Shown here piece after piece: positions 56,002-64,000 of a DNA stretch of 64,000 bases. The translations under genes were made by a program, and so were the position numbers. Origin of the DNA: Brachybacterium ginsengisoli (lineage in GTDB: Bacteria; Actinomycetota; Actinomycetes; Actinomycetales; Dermabacteraceae); NCBI RefSeq assembly GCF_002407065.1, contig NZ_CP023564.1, forward strand, positions 620,001 through 684,000, given 5' to 3'. Position 1 is the stretch's first letter; each line of letters begins with the position of its first letter. The notes beneath the pieces are model-generated. The model was not told the DNA's origin, did not search any database, and saw only the letters and a list, made by a program, of their open reading frames with translations.

Positions 56002-58073
56002 TGAGCGACTCAGAGCAGCACACGCAGAAGCCCGTCGCCGCGGCGGGCGACGAGGCCTCCACCGCCGCCGAGATCGCCTCGGAGAAGGACGCCGCCCGCG
56101 GGCTGCGCCCCGGCCAGAGCGCCCGGAACTTCTGGCCCTCGACCAAACGCCTGGTGCGCGAGATGGGCCCCGAGCGCCTCTACCTCTTCGCCGCGATCCT
56201 GGTCGGGTTCGTCTCCGTGGCCTTCTCCGTGGTGGGACCGCGCATCCTCGGCCACGCCACCGACCTCATCTTCACCGGTCTGATCTCGAAGAACCTCCCC
56301 GCGGGCGCCGATCCGGCCGACGTGATCGCCGGTCTGCGCGCCGACGGCCAGGACACCTTCGCGGACATGCTCTCGGGCATGACCCTCACCCCCGGCGAGG
56401 GCATCGACTTCGTCGCGCTGCACCAGACCCTCGCGCTGGCCGTCGGCCTCTTCGCCGTCTCGGCGCTGCTGATGTGGTTCCAGGGCCTGGCGCTGAACCG
56501 CATCATCTACCGCATGGTCTCGCGCCTGCGCCGCGAGGTGGAGGAGAAGCTGCACCGGCTGCCGCTGGCGTACTTCGACCGGATGAAGCGCGGCGAGATC
56601 CTCTCGCGGGTCACCAACGACATCGACAACATCCAGAACACCCTGATGAACACCGTCACGGGCCTGGTGAACTCGATCCTCATGGTGATCGGCGTGCTGA
56701 TCATGATGTTCACGATCTCCTGGCAGCTCTCGCTCATCGCGCTCGCGGTGATCCCGGTGGCCCTGCTGGTGACGGGCATCGTCGGCAAGCGGGCGCAGAA
56801 GCTCTTCGCCCAGCAGTGGGACGCGACCGGCGTGGTGAACTCCGAGGTCGAGGAGGCGTACACCGGGCACTCCCTGGTGACCGTCTTCGGCCGACGCGAC
56901 GAGGTCGCCGCCCGCTTCGAGGAGCGCAACGAGACCCTGTTCCGCGCCACCTTCGGCGCCCAGTTCGTCTCCTCCCTGATCATGCCGCTGATGATGTTCG
57001 TGGGGAACCTGTCCTACGTGGCGATCGCGATCGTGGGCGGGCTGCGGATCATCTCCGGCCAGCTCACCCTCGGCGACGTGCAGGCCTTCATCCAGTACTC
57101 GCGCCAGTTCACCCAGCCGCTCTCGCAGGTCGCCTCGATGGCGACGATGCTGCAGTCCGGGGTGGCCAGCGCGGAGCGCGTCTTCGAGCTGCTGGACGCC
57201 GAGGAGCAGGAGTCCGAGACCACGGTGACCACGGCCGCGGCCGGCATCCGGGAGGGCCGGGTCGAGTTCGAGCACGTGCGCTTCTCGTACACCCCCGAGC
57301 GCGAGCTGATCCGTGACCTGTCCCTGGTCGCCGATCCCGGGCACACGGTCGCGATCGTGGGGCCGACGGGTGCCGGCAAGACCACCCTGGTGAACCTCGT
57401 GATGCGCTTCTACGAGGTGGACGGCGGTCGGATCACGATCGACGGGATCGACATCCGCGACCTCACCCGCGCCCAGCTGCGCGAGCGCACCGGGATGGTC
57501 CTCCAGGACACCTGGCTGTTCAAGGGGTCGCTGCTGGAGAACATCCGCTACGGGCGACTGGACGCGAGCGACGAGGAGGTCATCGAGGCGGCTCGCGCCA
57601 CCCACGTCGACGACTTCGCGCGCCAGCTCCCCGAGGGCTACGACACGGTCGTGGACGACGACGAGACGACGCTGTCCGCCGGCGAGAAGCAGCTGGTCAC
57701 GATCGCCCGCGCGTTCCTGGCCCAGCCGAACCTGCTGATCCTCGACGAGGCCACCTCGAGCGTGGACACCCGCACCGAGGTGCTCGTGCAGCAGGCGATG
57801 AACCGTCTGCGCTCAGGGCGCACCAGCTTCGTGATCGCCCACCGCCTCTCCACCATCCGCGACGCGGACCTGATCCTGGTGATGGAGGCCGGCGACATCG
57901 TCGAGCAGGGCGACCACGAGGAGCTGCTCGCCCAGGGCGGGGCCTACGCCCGGCTGTACCGCTCGCAGTTCGAGGGCGCCGCGGTGGACGTCGACGCCGA
58001 GGCGGAGCTCTCCGGGCACGGCGCCGAGGACGAGGTCGCGACCACCACCGGCGAGATGTCGCTCGGCGGCTGA
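56001..58073 (+). CDS. ABC exporter half-transporter with consensus Walker B (pair 2, subunit B)
   Basis: 690 residues. A hydrophilic tail of about 55 residues precedes TM1. The membrane domain has an insertion of about 50 residues between TM1 and TM2 (ISKNLPAGADPADVIAG and following), as in MdlB/YheH-like proteins. The ATPase domain has Walker A GPTGAGKTT, non-consensus signature LSAGE (558-562), Glu583 (LDEATSSVD) and His614 (IAHRLST). It complements subunit A exactly as in pair 1. The acidic tail (about 655-690) is disordered. Confidence 0.92.
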   Translation: MSDSEQHTQKPVAAAGDEASTAAEIASEKDAARGLRPGQSARNFWPSTKRLVREMGPERLYLFAAILVGFVSVAFSVVGPRILGHATDLIFTGLISKNLPAGADPADVIAGLRADGQDTFADMLSGMTLTPGEGIDFVALHQTLALAVGLFAVSALLMWFQGLALNRIIYRMVSRLRREVEEKLHRLPLAYFDRMKRGEILSRVTNDIDNIQNTLMNTVTGLVNSILMVIGVLIMMFTISWQLSLIALAVIPVALLVTGIVGKRAQKLFAQQWDATGVVNSEVEEAYTGHSLVTVFGRRDEVAARFEERNETLFRATFGAQFVSSLIMPLMMFVGNLSYVAIAIVGGLRIISGQLTLGDVQAFIQYSRQFTQPLSQVASMATMLQSGVASAERVFELLDAEEQESETTVTTAAAGIREGRVEFEHVRFSYTPERELIRDLSLVADPGHTVAIVGPTGAGKTTLVNLVMRFYEVDGGRITIDGIDIRDLTRAQLRERTGMVLQDTWLFKGSLLENIRYGRLDASDEEVIEAARATHVDDFARQLPEGYDTVVDDDETTLSAGEKQLVTIARAFLAQPNLLILDEATSSVDTRTEVLVQQAMNRLRSGRTSFVIAHRLSTIRDADLILVMEAGDIVEQGDHEELLAQGGAYARLYRSQFEGAAVDVDAEAELSGHGAEDEVATTTGEMSLGG

Positions 58074-58109
58074 GGCCGGGGGCGCGAGGGGTGAAGCACA
58101 CCTCAGTGT

Positions 58110-58139
58110 TTGGTTTTCATACAGCACTGTGAATACTAT
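58110..58139 (+). promoter_or_regulatory. Promoter of the amino acid importer, leaderless type
   Basis: A -35-like TTGGTT (58110-58115), an 18-base spacer and TACTAT (58134-58139) precede the GTG start at 58146 by six bases. Transcription should begin at the GTG itself. Confidence 0.6.
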
Positions 58140-58142
58140 TCA
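58130..58142. promoter_or_regulatory. Palindrome over the -10, candidate operator
   Basis: TGAATACTATTCA is a perfect inverted repeat with six-base arms and a single central base. It covers the -10 element of the importer promoter. A protein bound here would block transcription. Confidence 0.55.
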
Positions 58143-58145
58143 TCG

Positions 58146-59078
58146 GTGACTTCGTATCGCCCTCGCCGCCGCGCCCTGCTGCGCGCGGCGCCCCTGGCTC
58201 TGGCCGCCGCCGCGCTGACGCCGGCGCTCGCCTCGTGCACCCGTGCCTCGGAGACTCTGGACGCCGAGTCGAACGCCGTGCCCGAGGTGGACCTCAGCGG
58301 GATCGAGGAGGTCCCGGAGATCTCCGCACTGCTCCCCGCGTCGATCCGCGAGCGGGGCGAGCTCGTCAACGGGGCCGCGCTGAACTACGCGCCCGGCGAG
58401 TTCGTGGGCAGCAGCGGCGAGGCGATCGGCTACGACATGGACATCCTCGCGGCGATCGGCGAGGTCCTCGGGCTGCGCACCCGCACCGAGGCCGCGGTGT
58501 TCGCGCAGATCATCCCCGCCGTCGGCTCCACCTACGACGTCGGCATCTCCAGCTTCACCATCAACGAGGAGCGGCTCGCGGCCGTCTCGATGGTGTCCTA
58601 CTTCCAGGCCGGGATCTCCTACGCCGTGAAGGCGGGCAACCCGTACGGCATCCATCCCGACGATCTCTGCGGCCAGCGCGTCGCACTCCAGGTGGGCACC
58701 TATCAGGAGGAGCTCTCCCTCGAGCGCTCCCAGGAGTGCCGCGACGAGGGCGACGCCGCCTATGATCTGCTCGCCTACGCCTCGAACTCCGATGCGGCGA
58801 CCAACGTGGCCGGCGGCAAGGGGGACATCCTCATGGCCGACTCCCCGGTCACCGCGTACGCCATCGCCCGGTCCCGTGGCACCCTCGAGCAGATCGGCGA
58901 GATCGAGGAATCCGCTCTGAACGGCATCGTCGTCGCCAAGGACCAGCCCGAGCTCGCCGAGGCGATCCGCGCGGCGCTGCAGCATCTCATCGACACCGGC
59001 CACATGGAGCGGATCCTCGCTGCATGGGGCAACGACGCAGGCATGATCCCGACCGCGGAAGTGAACCCCCAGCCGTGA
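58146..59078 (+). CDS. Amino acid ABC transporter substrate-binding lipoprotein
   Basis: 310 residues. An Arg-rich start (RPRRRALLRA) and a lipobox ending at Cys31 (LASC) predict an exported lipoprotein, possibly by Tat. The SBP_bac_3 fold is shown by GYDMDILAAIGEVLGL, YDVGISSFTINEERL and the later DILMADSPVTAYAIAR. The GTG at 58146 was chosen because the signal peptide starts there and the -10 lies six bases upstream. It binds a polar or basic amino acid or similar compound. The permease gene overlaps by GTGA. Confidence 0.9.
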   Translation: MTSYRPRRRALLRAAPLALAAAALTPALASCTRASETLDAESNAVPEVDLSGIEEVPEISALLPASIRERGELVNGAALNYAPGEFVGSSGEAIGYDMDILAAIGEVLGLRTRTEAAVFAQIIPAVGSTYDVGISSFTINEERLAAVSMVSYFQAGISYAVKAGNPYGIHPDDLCGQRVALQVGTYQEELSLERSQECRDEGDAAYDLLAYASNSDAATNVAGGKGDILMADSPVTAYAIARSRGTLEQIGEIEESALNGIVVAKDQPELAEAIRAALQHLIDTGHMERILAAWGNDAGMIPTAEVNPQP

Positions 59079-60067
59079 CCACCACCCAGCCCCCCGCCCC
59101 TGACGACCCGTCGGTCCCACCGCCGGCCGCCGCACAGGGCGTCACCCCGCTGCGCGTCAAGGCCGCCCCGCGCCCCGGCACCTGGATCTCGGCCGTGATC
59201 GTGGCCCTGCTGGTGCTGGGCCTCGTCTCCTTCCTGGTGACCAACCCGGTGCTCGAGTGGGGCACCGTCGCGACCTACCTCCTGGACGTCAAGGTCATCC
59301 AGGGAGTCGGCTGGACCCTCCTGCTCACGCTCCTGTCGATGGTGCTCGGCACCGTCGTGGCGCTGACGGCCGCGATCATGCGTCGCAGCGACAATCCCGT
59401 GCTGCGCGGCGTGAGCTGGGCGTACATCTTCGTGTTCCGCGGCATCCCCGTGTATACCCAGCTGGTGTTCTGGGGCCTGTTCACCGTGATCGTCCCGAAG
59501 ATCGTGGTCGGCGTGCCCTTCGGCCCGGAGCTGCTGAGCTTCTCCACGCGCGATCTGCTCACCGCCTTCTGGGCCGCGGTGATCGGCCTGGGCCTGAACG
59601 AGGGCGCCTATCTCGCCGAGATCATCCGCTCGGGCCTGAACTCGGTGGACAAGGGCCAGACCGAGGCCTCCAAGGCGCTGGGCATGAGCAACGGGCGGAT
59701 CCTGCGCCGCATCATCGTGCCGCAGGCGATGCGTGTGATCGTGCCGCCGTTGGGCAACGAGACGATCGGCATGCTGAAGACCACGTCGCTGGTGCTCGCC
59801 GTGCCCTTCACCCTCGACCTCACCTTCGCCACCAACGGCATCGCCAACAAGCTGTTCACGCCGATCCCGCTGCTGATCGTCGCGGCGCTGTGGTATCTCG
59901 CCATCACGAGCGTGCTCATGGTGGGCCAGCACTACCTCGAGCGCCACTTCGGTCGGGGCTTCGACGCCCGCACCCCCGCCAGGGGCGGCGGCAGGCGCTC
60001 CCGCCAGGCGGCCGTGAACAGCGCCGGGACCACTCCGCAGAACCCGCTCCCGGAGGTGGAGCTCTGA
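59075..60067 (+). CDS. Polar amino acid ABC transporter permease
   Basis: 330 residues. A Pro-rich cytoplasmic tail of about 35 residues precedes TM1. HisM-type features follow: [34 protein letters not shown] and the EAA-like loop [17 protein letters not shown]. One permease gene serves the importer, so it should act as a homodimer. GTG start overlapping the upstream stop (GTGA); its own stop shares one base with the ATPase start. Confidence 0.93.
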   Translation: MTTTQPPAPDDPSVPPPAAAQGVTPLRVKAAPRPGTWISAVIVALLVLGLVSFLVTNPVLEWGTVATYLLDVKVIQGVGWTLLLTLLSMVLGTVVALTAAIMRRSDNPVLRGVSWAYIFVFRGIPVYTQLVFWGLFTVIVPKIVVGVPFGPELLSFSTRDLLTAFWAAVIGLGLNEGAYLAEIIRSGLNSVDKGQTEASKALGMSNGRILRRIIVPQAMRVIVPPLGNETIGMLKTTSLVLAVPFTLDLTFATNGIANKLFTPIPLLIVAALWYLAITSVLMVGQHYLERHFGRGFDARTPARGGGRRSRQAAVNSAGTTPQNPLPEVEL

Positions 60068-60858
60068 TGACGAACACCCCTGAGCAGACCCGCGCCGTGA
60101 TCGCGGTCGAGGACGTCCACAAGATGTTCGGCGACCTGCACGTGCTGAAGGGCTGCGATCTCGTCGTGAGCGCCGGGGAGGTGGCCGTGCTGGTCGGACC
60201 GTCGGGCTCGGGCAAATCCACCCTGCTGCGCTGCATCAACCAGCTCGAGGAGCCGACCGCCGGGCGCGTGCTCGTGGACGGCGAGGTGCAGGGCTACCGG
60301 CCCGAGCCGCTGCCCGACGGACGCTGGCAGAAGCTCAGCTCTGCCCAGATCGCCGTGCAGCGGTCGAGGATCGGCATGGTCTTCCAGCGCTTCCATCTGT
60401 TCCCCCATCTCACGGCGCTCGGAAACGTCATGGAGGCCCCGGTCCAGGTGCGCGGGCTGTCCAAGGCCGCGGCGGAGGAGAAGGCGCGCACCCTGCTCGA
60501 GCGGGTGGGCCTGGCCGATCGCGCCGACCACTACCCCTCCGAGCTCTCCGGCGGTCAGCAGCAGCGCGTCGCGATCGCGCGGGCTCTGGCGATGGACCCC
60601 GAGCTGATGCTCTTCGACGAACCCACCAGCGCCCTGGACCCGGAGCTGGTCTCCGAGGTGCTCGCCGTGCTGAAGGATCTCGCGGCCGATGGCATGACCA
60701 TGGTCGTGGTCACCCACGAGATGGGCTTCGCCCGTGAGGTCGCCGACCAGGTCGTGTTCATGGACGAGGGCCGCATCCTCGAGCGCGGCACCCCCGAAGA
60801 GGTCATCGACCACCCGCGCTCCGAGCGGCTGAAAGGCTTCCTCGCCTCGGTGCTGTGA
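60067..60858 (+). CDS. Amino acid ABC transporter ATP-binding protein (GlnQ/HisP type)
   Basis: 263 residues. Walker [11 protein letters not shown]-loop [14 protein letters not shown], signature LSGGQQQR, Walker [13 protein letters not shown] and H-loop VTHEMGFA are all consensus. A small insertion after the first domain ([16 protein letters not shown]) is common in this subfamily. It completes the three-gene importer and is followed by a GC-rich hairpin. Confidence 0.95.
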   Translation: MTNTPEQTRAVIAVEDVHKMFGDLHVLKGCDLVVSAGEVAVLVGPSGSGKSTLLRCINQLEEPTAGRVLVDGEVQGYRPEPLPDGRWQKLSSAQIAVQRSRIGMVFQRFHLFPHLTALGNVMEAPVQVRGLSKAAAEEKARTLLERVGLADRADHYPSELSGGQQQRVAIARALAMDPELMLFDEPTSALDPELVSEVLAVLKDLAADGMTMVVVTHEMGFAREVADQVVFMDEGRILERGTPEEVIDHPRSERLKGFLASVL

Positions 60859-60872
60859 CGAGGCGGCTCTCC

Positions 60873-60890
60873 GGGCCGCCGGGGCGGCCC
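60873..60890. terminator. Hairpin between the importer operon and the lipoprotein gene
   Basis: GGGCCGC-CGGG-GCGGCCC sits in the 37-base gap between convergent genes. Confidence 0.6.
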
Positions 60891-60895
60891 CAGGG

Positions 60896-61579
60896 TCAGG
60901 CGGCGGGGATCTCGAACTCGCCGCGGAACTCGGGGACGGTCGCGTCCTCGCCGAGGATCTTCATCTCGGGCCGCACGTACGCGCCGCTGAGGGTGTCACC
61001 GGTCTGCTCGACGTAGATCGGGATGTACCCGGCGCCGCCGCCGTCCCGGCGGGAGGCGCCCTCGAAGTTCTCGAAGCCCGCGGCGGCGAGCTCCTCGTCC
61101 GCGGTCGAGGCGTAGTTGACCTCCTCGCCGCCGTCGTCGAGCACGAAGTCCTGCTGGCTGATGACGCCGCCGAACTGATCCCCGGCCGTCACCTCGACCT
61201 CGAGGTAGATCATCTCGCCGTCGGGGTTGTCGGAGGCCAGGTAGTACTCGGTGGGGTTGTGGCGCACTGCGGAGACGATCGTGATCACGTCGCCGGTCTC
61301 CTCATCGGTGAACTCGGTGCCGATCTCGACCACGGCGGACTCCTCGGAGGACCCGGCCGCGCCGTCGCCGGCCTCCTCCTCGCCCCCGCCGTCGCTCGCC
61401 GCGGCGTCGTCGGCCTCCGCGTCCGTGTCTCCCGAGTCGCCCGCAGGGGCCTCCTGCTCAGCTGCGGCGCCCCCGTCCCGCTCCTCTGCAGGGGCGTCGT
61501 CCGTGCCCCCGCACGCGGTCAGGGCGAGCACGGTCGCGGCGGCCAGGGTGGTGCATCGGATGATGATCGTGCGGGACAT
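60896..61579 (-). CDS. Secreted lipoprotein with DUF4352-like domain
   Basis: 227 residues. A lipobox ending at Cys23 (LTAC, then GGT) is followed by an acidic, low-complexity linker (about 25-85, rich in D, E, A, G). A beta-rich domain follows that resembles DUF4352/telomeric-repeat-like extracellular domains (VEIGTEFTDEETGDVITI, MIYLEVEVTAGDQF). Function unknown. GAGGAG precedes the ATG. The linker would hold the domain away from the membrane. Confidence 0.78.
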   Translation of the reverse strand: MSRTIIIRCTTLAAATVLALTACGGTDDAPAEERDGGAAAEQEAPAGDSGDTDAEADDAAASDGGGEEEAGDGAAGSSEESAVVEIGTEFTDEETGDVITIVSAVRHNPTEYYLASDNPDGEMIYLEVEVTAGDQFGGVISQQDFVLDDGGEEVNYASTADEELAAAGFENFEGASRRDGGGAGYIPIYVEQTGDTLSGAYVRPEMKILGEDATVPEFRGEFEIPAA

Positions 61580-61634
61580 GGCGTCCTCCTCAGTGGGTGT
61601 GGGATCACCATATGCGCTGGTCAGGTAGGGGGCG

Positions 61635-61680
61635 ATGGGGAGCCCTCCCCATGCAGCCCTCCCCATGCAGCACTCCCCAT
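61635..61680. repeat. 14-bp tandem repeats forming alternative hairpins
   Basis: Three 14-base units (AGCCCTCCCCAT core; starts at 61639, 61653 and 61667) each end in CTCCCCAT. An ATGGGGAG at 61635-61642 can pair with any of the three. The array lies just past the stop of the reductase/phosphatase gene and upstream of the lipoprotein gene. Confidence 0.8.
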
Positions 61681-61693
61681 CACCCGCTCGCCG

Positions 61694-63997
61694 TCACCAC
61701 TCCAGGATCTGCCAGCGCTTCTTCTTCGCCACGGCGTACAGGCCCAGGTCGGGGGCGACGACCGCGGGGGTGCCCACCAGGTCGAGCCAGGCCGCGTCGG
61801 CGTGGGAGTCGCCGTAGCCGTAGGAGGTGGAGAGGTCGGCGCCGTGCTGCGCCGCGTACTTGCGCAGCCAGTTCGCGCGGGCCTCGTCGACCAGCGGGGG
61901 AGTGGCGAGATAGCCGGTCATCACGCCGTCGGCGTCCTCGTCCATGTGGGTGGCGACGACCTCGTCGAACAGGTCCGCGAGCGGCTCGACCAGCACGTCC
62001 AGCGCGCCGGAGACCAGCACCGTGCGGTGGCCCGCGGCGCGGTGGCGCTCGATGGTCTCGAGCGCCTCCGGGCGGATGGAGGCGCGGATGCGGCGCCCGG
62101 CCTCGCCCTGCATCAGAGCGCGGAGGTCCTGGCTGCGGAAGCCCTTGTAGCGGCGGTTGACCAGGCGGATCAGCTCCGAGCGGTCACGCTGGTCGGCGCG
62201 GAGGTAGCCGGGCACCGCGGCGAGCAGGCCGCCGATCTCGGCGGGCCAGGTGCGGCGCGGCTTCGTGGCACGGACCACCGAGAAGTACTGCTGGACGATG
62301 TTCGTGGCCAGCACGGTGCCGTCGAGGTCGAAGACGGCCAGGGAGTCGGGGGACTCCTTGAGCGCGCGGGCAGGGCGCGAGGCGCGCTTGTTCTGCGCGG
62401 ACTTCGCCCGCGAGTACGCCTTGGTGAGCTCGGTGACCGCCGGGAGGTGCTGGTCCTGGAAGTAGTCCTTCCAGACCAGGCCCTCGATGTCGAAGTCGTG
62501 GGTGGCCAGGAACTCCGGCGACAGCTCCTCGCGCAGCGCGCGGGTGTTGGCGTCGTCGAAGACCATCTCGGTCTTCGTGTAGTGGCGGTAGAGCTCGATG
62601 TACTTGCGCAGCATCGTCAGCCCCGAGGTGGCCTTGTGCAGGCCGGAGGTCCACTCGCGGGTGCGCTTGGTGGCGGGCAGGTAGGCGACCGCGGCGGAGC
62701 CCAGCTTCGCCGAGAGCTCCTTGGCGCGGAACCGCTGCTCGACCATCTCCACGGCGGGGAAGGACCACTCGGGCACCTGGATCGGCCGGCCCTTGTCGTC
62801 CTCCAGCGGGTGCGCCACGAAGTACTCGCGCACCGCCGTGACCATCTCGTGGAAGGGCAGCGGGTTGGAGGCGCCGGAGACCACCTGGTAGTAGGCGTCG
62901 TCACCGCGGCGGGAGACCTCCTGGGTGGCCAGCGCGACGATCACGTTGACGACGTGGTCCACCGGGATGACGTCGAGGATCGAGTCGGCCAGGCCCGGGA
63001 ACTCGGGAAGCATGCCGCGGCCGTAGGCCATGATCAGCGGGTCGGCGACCTTGTAGCCGTCGATCCAGCCCGGGTAGGGCTTCGTCACGGCGGACTCGAT
63101 GATGGAGGGCCGCACGAAGGAGACGCGGTGGCCGTTGCCGGCCCACAGCTCCTCGGCGACCTGCTCGGCCATCGCCTTGGTGAAGGTGTAGATGTCGGTC
63201 CAGCCGACGGACTGCGCGCGGGTGCGGCCGAAGTCGATCAGGCGATCGTCGACCCACTCGCGACGGGAGTCCTCGGAGGCGGTGGCGACGGACTTGGGGC
63301 CCATGCGGCCCACGCGCACCTTCGCGGCGCGGATCTGGGAGCGCAGGGTCTCGGGCCGGCGCGACTCGGCCTCGACACGGGCGCGGGCGGCGAGCGCGGC
63401 CTCGTACTCGGCGCGCCAGTCGACGTCGGCCTGGAGGGAGCCCTCCTGGCGCAGACCCTTGGAGATGCCGCCGACATAGGCGGTGGAGACGTGGATGACG
63501 TGCGGGTCCTGGCCGGAGGCGAGCAGGGCCTCGTAGAGGTTCCGCGCTCCGCCGACGTTGGTGCGGAAGGCCTCGTCGATCGGCGGGTCGAAGGACACCG
63601 AGGACGCGGAGTGGATCACGACGTCGACGGGGTCGGTGATCGCGGGCATGTCGGTGAGGTCGCCCTCGAGCACCCCCACGCGAGTGTCGAAGATCTGCTT
63701 CAGGCGGGCCTTGCCGTCGACCGGCTCCCCGCCCTCCTCGGACTCCGCGGCGCTGATCAGATCGGCCCAGGAGGAGAAGACGGGCTTGCGCAGCAGCTGC
63801 TCGAGGCGCTTGCGCCCGGTGACCGAGCCCTTGGGGCGCACCACGGCGGTGACGTGGACGTCCTCGGTGCTCTCCAGGAGCGATCGCAGCACGGCCTGGC
63901 CCAGGAACCCGGTCACGCCGGTCAGAAGGATCCGACGGCCCCCGCTGGTCGAGCCGCCGGCGGCGGGCTGAACGGCGGGCGAGGTGCTGTGCGTCAT
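61694..63997 (-). CDS. Fusion of fatty acyl-CoA reductase-like SDR and HAD-IB phosphatase
   Basis: 767 residues, complete with ATG at 63995-63997. Residues about 20-460 are an extended SDR of the NAD_binding_4 (fatty acyl-CoA/alcohol reductase) type: TGVTGFLGQ at 26-34, VIHSASSVSF, catalytic Tyr270-x3-Lys274 (YTFTK), then a C-terminal helical region. Residues about 550-767 form a HAD-IB phosphatase: nucleophile Asp557 in FDLDGT, VSGALD, and GYGDSHAD. A reductase making fatty aldehyde or alcohol joined to a SerB-like phosphatase suggests lipid or wax-type metabolism. The substrate of either half is not readable. Its promoter lies beyond the window. Confidence 0.87.
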   Translation of the reverse strand: MTHSTSPAVQPAAGGSTSGGRRILLTGVTGFLGQAVLRSLLESTEDVHVTAVVRPKGSVTGRKRLEQLLRKPVFSSWADLISAAESEEGGEPVDGKARLKQIFDTRVGVLEGDLTDMPAITDPVDVVIHSASSVSFDPPIDEAFRTNVGGARNLYEALLASGQDPHVIHVSTAYVGGISKGLRQEGSLQADVDWRAEYEAALAARARVEAESRRPETLRSQIRAAKVRVGRMGPKSVATASEDSRREWVDDRLIDFGRTRAQSVGWTDIYTFTKAMAEQVAEELWAGNGHRVSFVRPSIIESAVTKPYPGWIDGYKVADPLIMAYGRGMLPEFPGLADSILDVIPVDHVVNVIVALATQEVSRRGDDAYYQVVSGASNPLPFHEMVTAVREYFVAHPLEDDKGRPIQVPEWSFPAVEMVEQRFRAKELSAKLGSAAVAYLPATKRTREWTSGLHKATSGLTMLRKYIELYRHYTKTEMVFDDANTRALREELSPEFLATHDFDIEGLVWKDYFQDQHLPAVTELTKAYSRAKSAQNKRASRPARALKESPDSLAVFDLDGTVLATNIVQQYFSVVRATKPRRTWPAEIGGLLAAVPGYLRADQRDRSELIRLVNRRYKGFRSQDLRALMQGEAGRRIRASIRPEALETIERHRAAGHRTVLVSGALDVLVEPLADLFDEVVATHMDEDADGVMTGYLATPPLVDEARANWLRKYAAQHGADLSTSYGYGDSHADAAWLDLVGTPAVVAPDLGLYAVAKKKRWQILEW

Positions 63998-64000
63998 GGG

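Overview
The window is high-GC DNA with densely packed genes. Many junctions overlap by 1 to 4 bases (ATGA, GTGA or TGATG). Family content points to an actinobacterium: LAETG/LARTG sortase substrates, a DUF6318 protein, a DUF222-HNH protein, and SbcCD, FGE and ThiD-TenA of actinobacterial type. Brachybacterium or another member of Dermabacteraceae is my best guess; this is inference from family content, not a database match. I see no rRNA, tRNA, CRISPR array, phage or insertion sequence. Long antisense ORFs are GC-driven shadows.

Layout. 1-2048: a sugar oxidoreductase (cut by the left edge) and a sugar-phosphate isomerase, divergent from a TetR-type regulator across an operator-like palindrome. 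2126-4658: a formylglycine-generating enzyme and an MFS exporter. 4746-11357: a sortase-anchored acidic surface protein, divergent from a MoxR / DUF58 / transglutaminase operon. 11410-18338: a ROK regulator and a five-gene sugar-uptake operon (oxidoreductase, two permeases, a YesL-like protein, a Tat lipoprotein) with a clear promoter and operator. 18339-19084: a repeat-rich gap. 19085-20536: type II NADH dehydrogenase. 21127-27995: a wall-anchored 5'-nucleotidase, a secreted nuclease and an APC permease. 28261-34108: ArsR plus SRPBCC pair, a methyltransferase, a membrane protein of unknown role, a disulfide oxidoreductase and succinate-semialdehyde dehydrogenase. 34503-36215: a DUF222/HNH protein behind a cluster of DnaA-box-like sites.

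36284-40800 is a thiamine salvage operon on the minus strand (TPP riboswitch, thiD-tenA fusion, MFS permease, thiM, thiE). 40930-47828: an alpha/beta hydrolase, sbcD-sbcC, a FabH-like synthase and a VanZ-like protein. 48106-58073: two heterodimeric ABC exporters, each with one degenerate and one consensus ATP site, separated by a methyltransferase and a DUF6318 protein. 58146-60858: a three-gene polar amino acid ABC importer. 60896-63997: a lipoprotein and a fusion of a fatty acyl-CoA reductase-like domain with a HAD phosphatase.

Regulation. At least seven genes have a TANNNT -10 element ending 6 or 7 bases before an ATG or GTG and no useful Shine-Dalgarno sequence. They are predicted to be leaderless. 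Other visible control elements are the TPP riboswitch, a TTGACA promoter with an adjacent palindromic operator at the sugar operon, and GC-rich hairpins at several gene ends. A family of long imperfect palindromes (five copies, two loci) is the most distinctive unexplained DNA feature. Two of its copies are translated within the transglutaminase gene.
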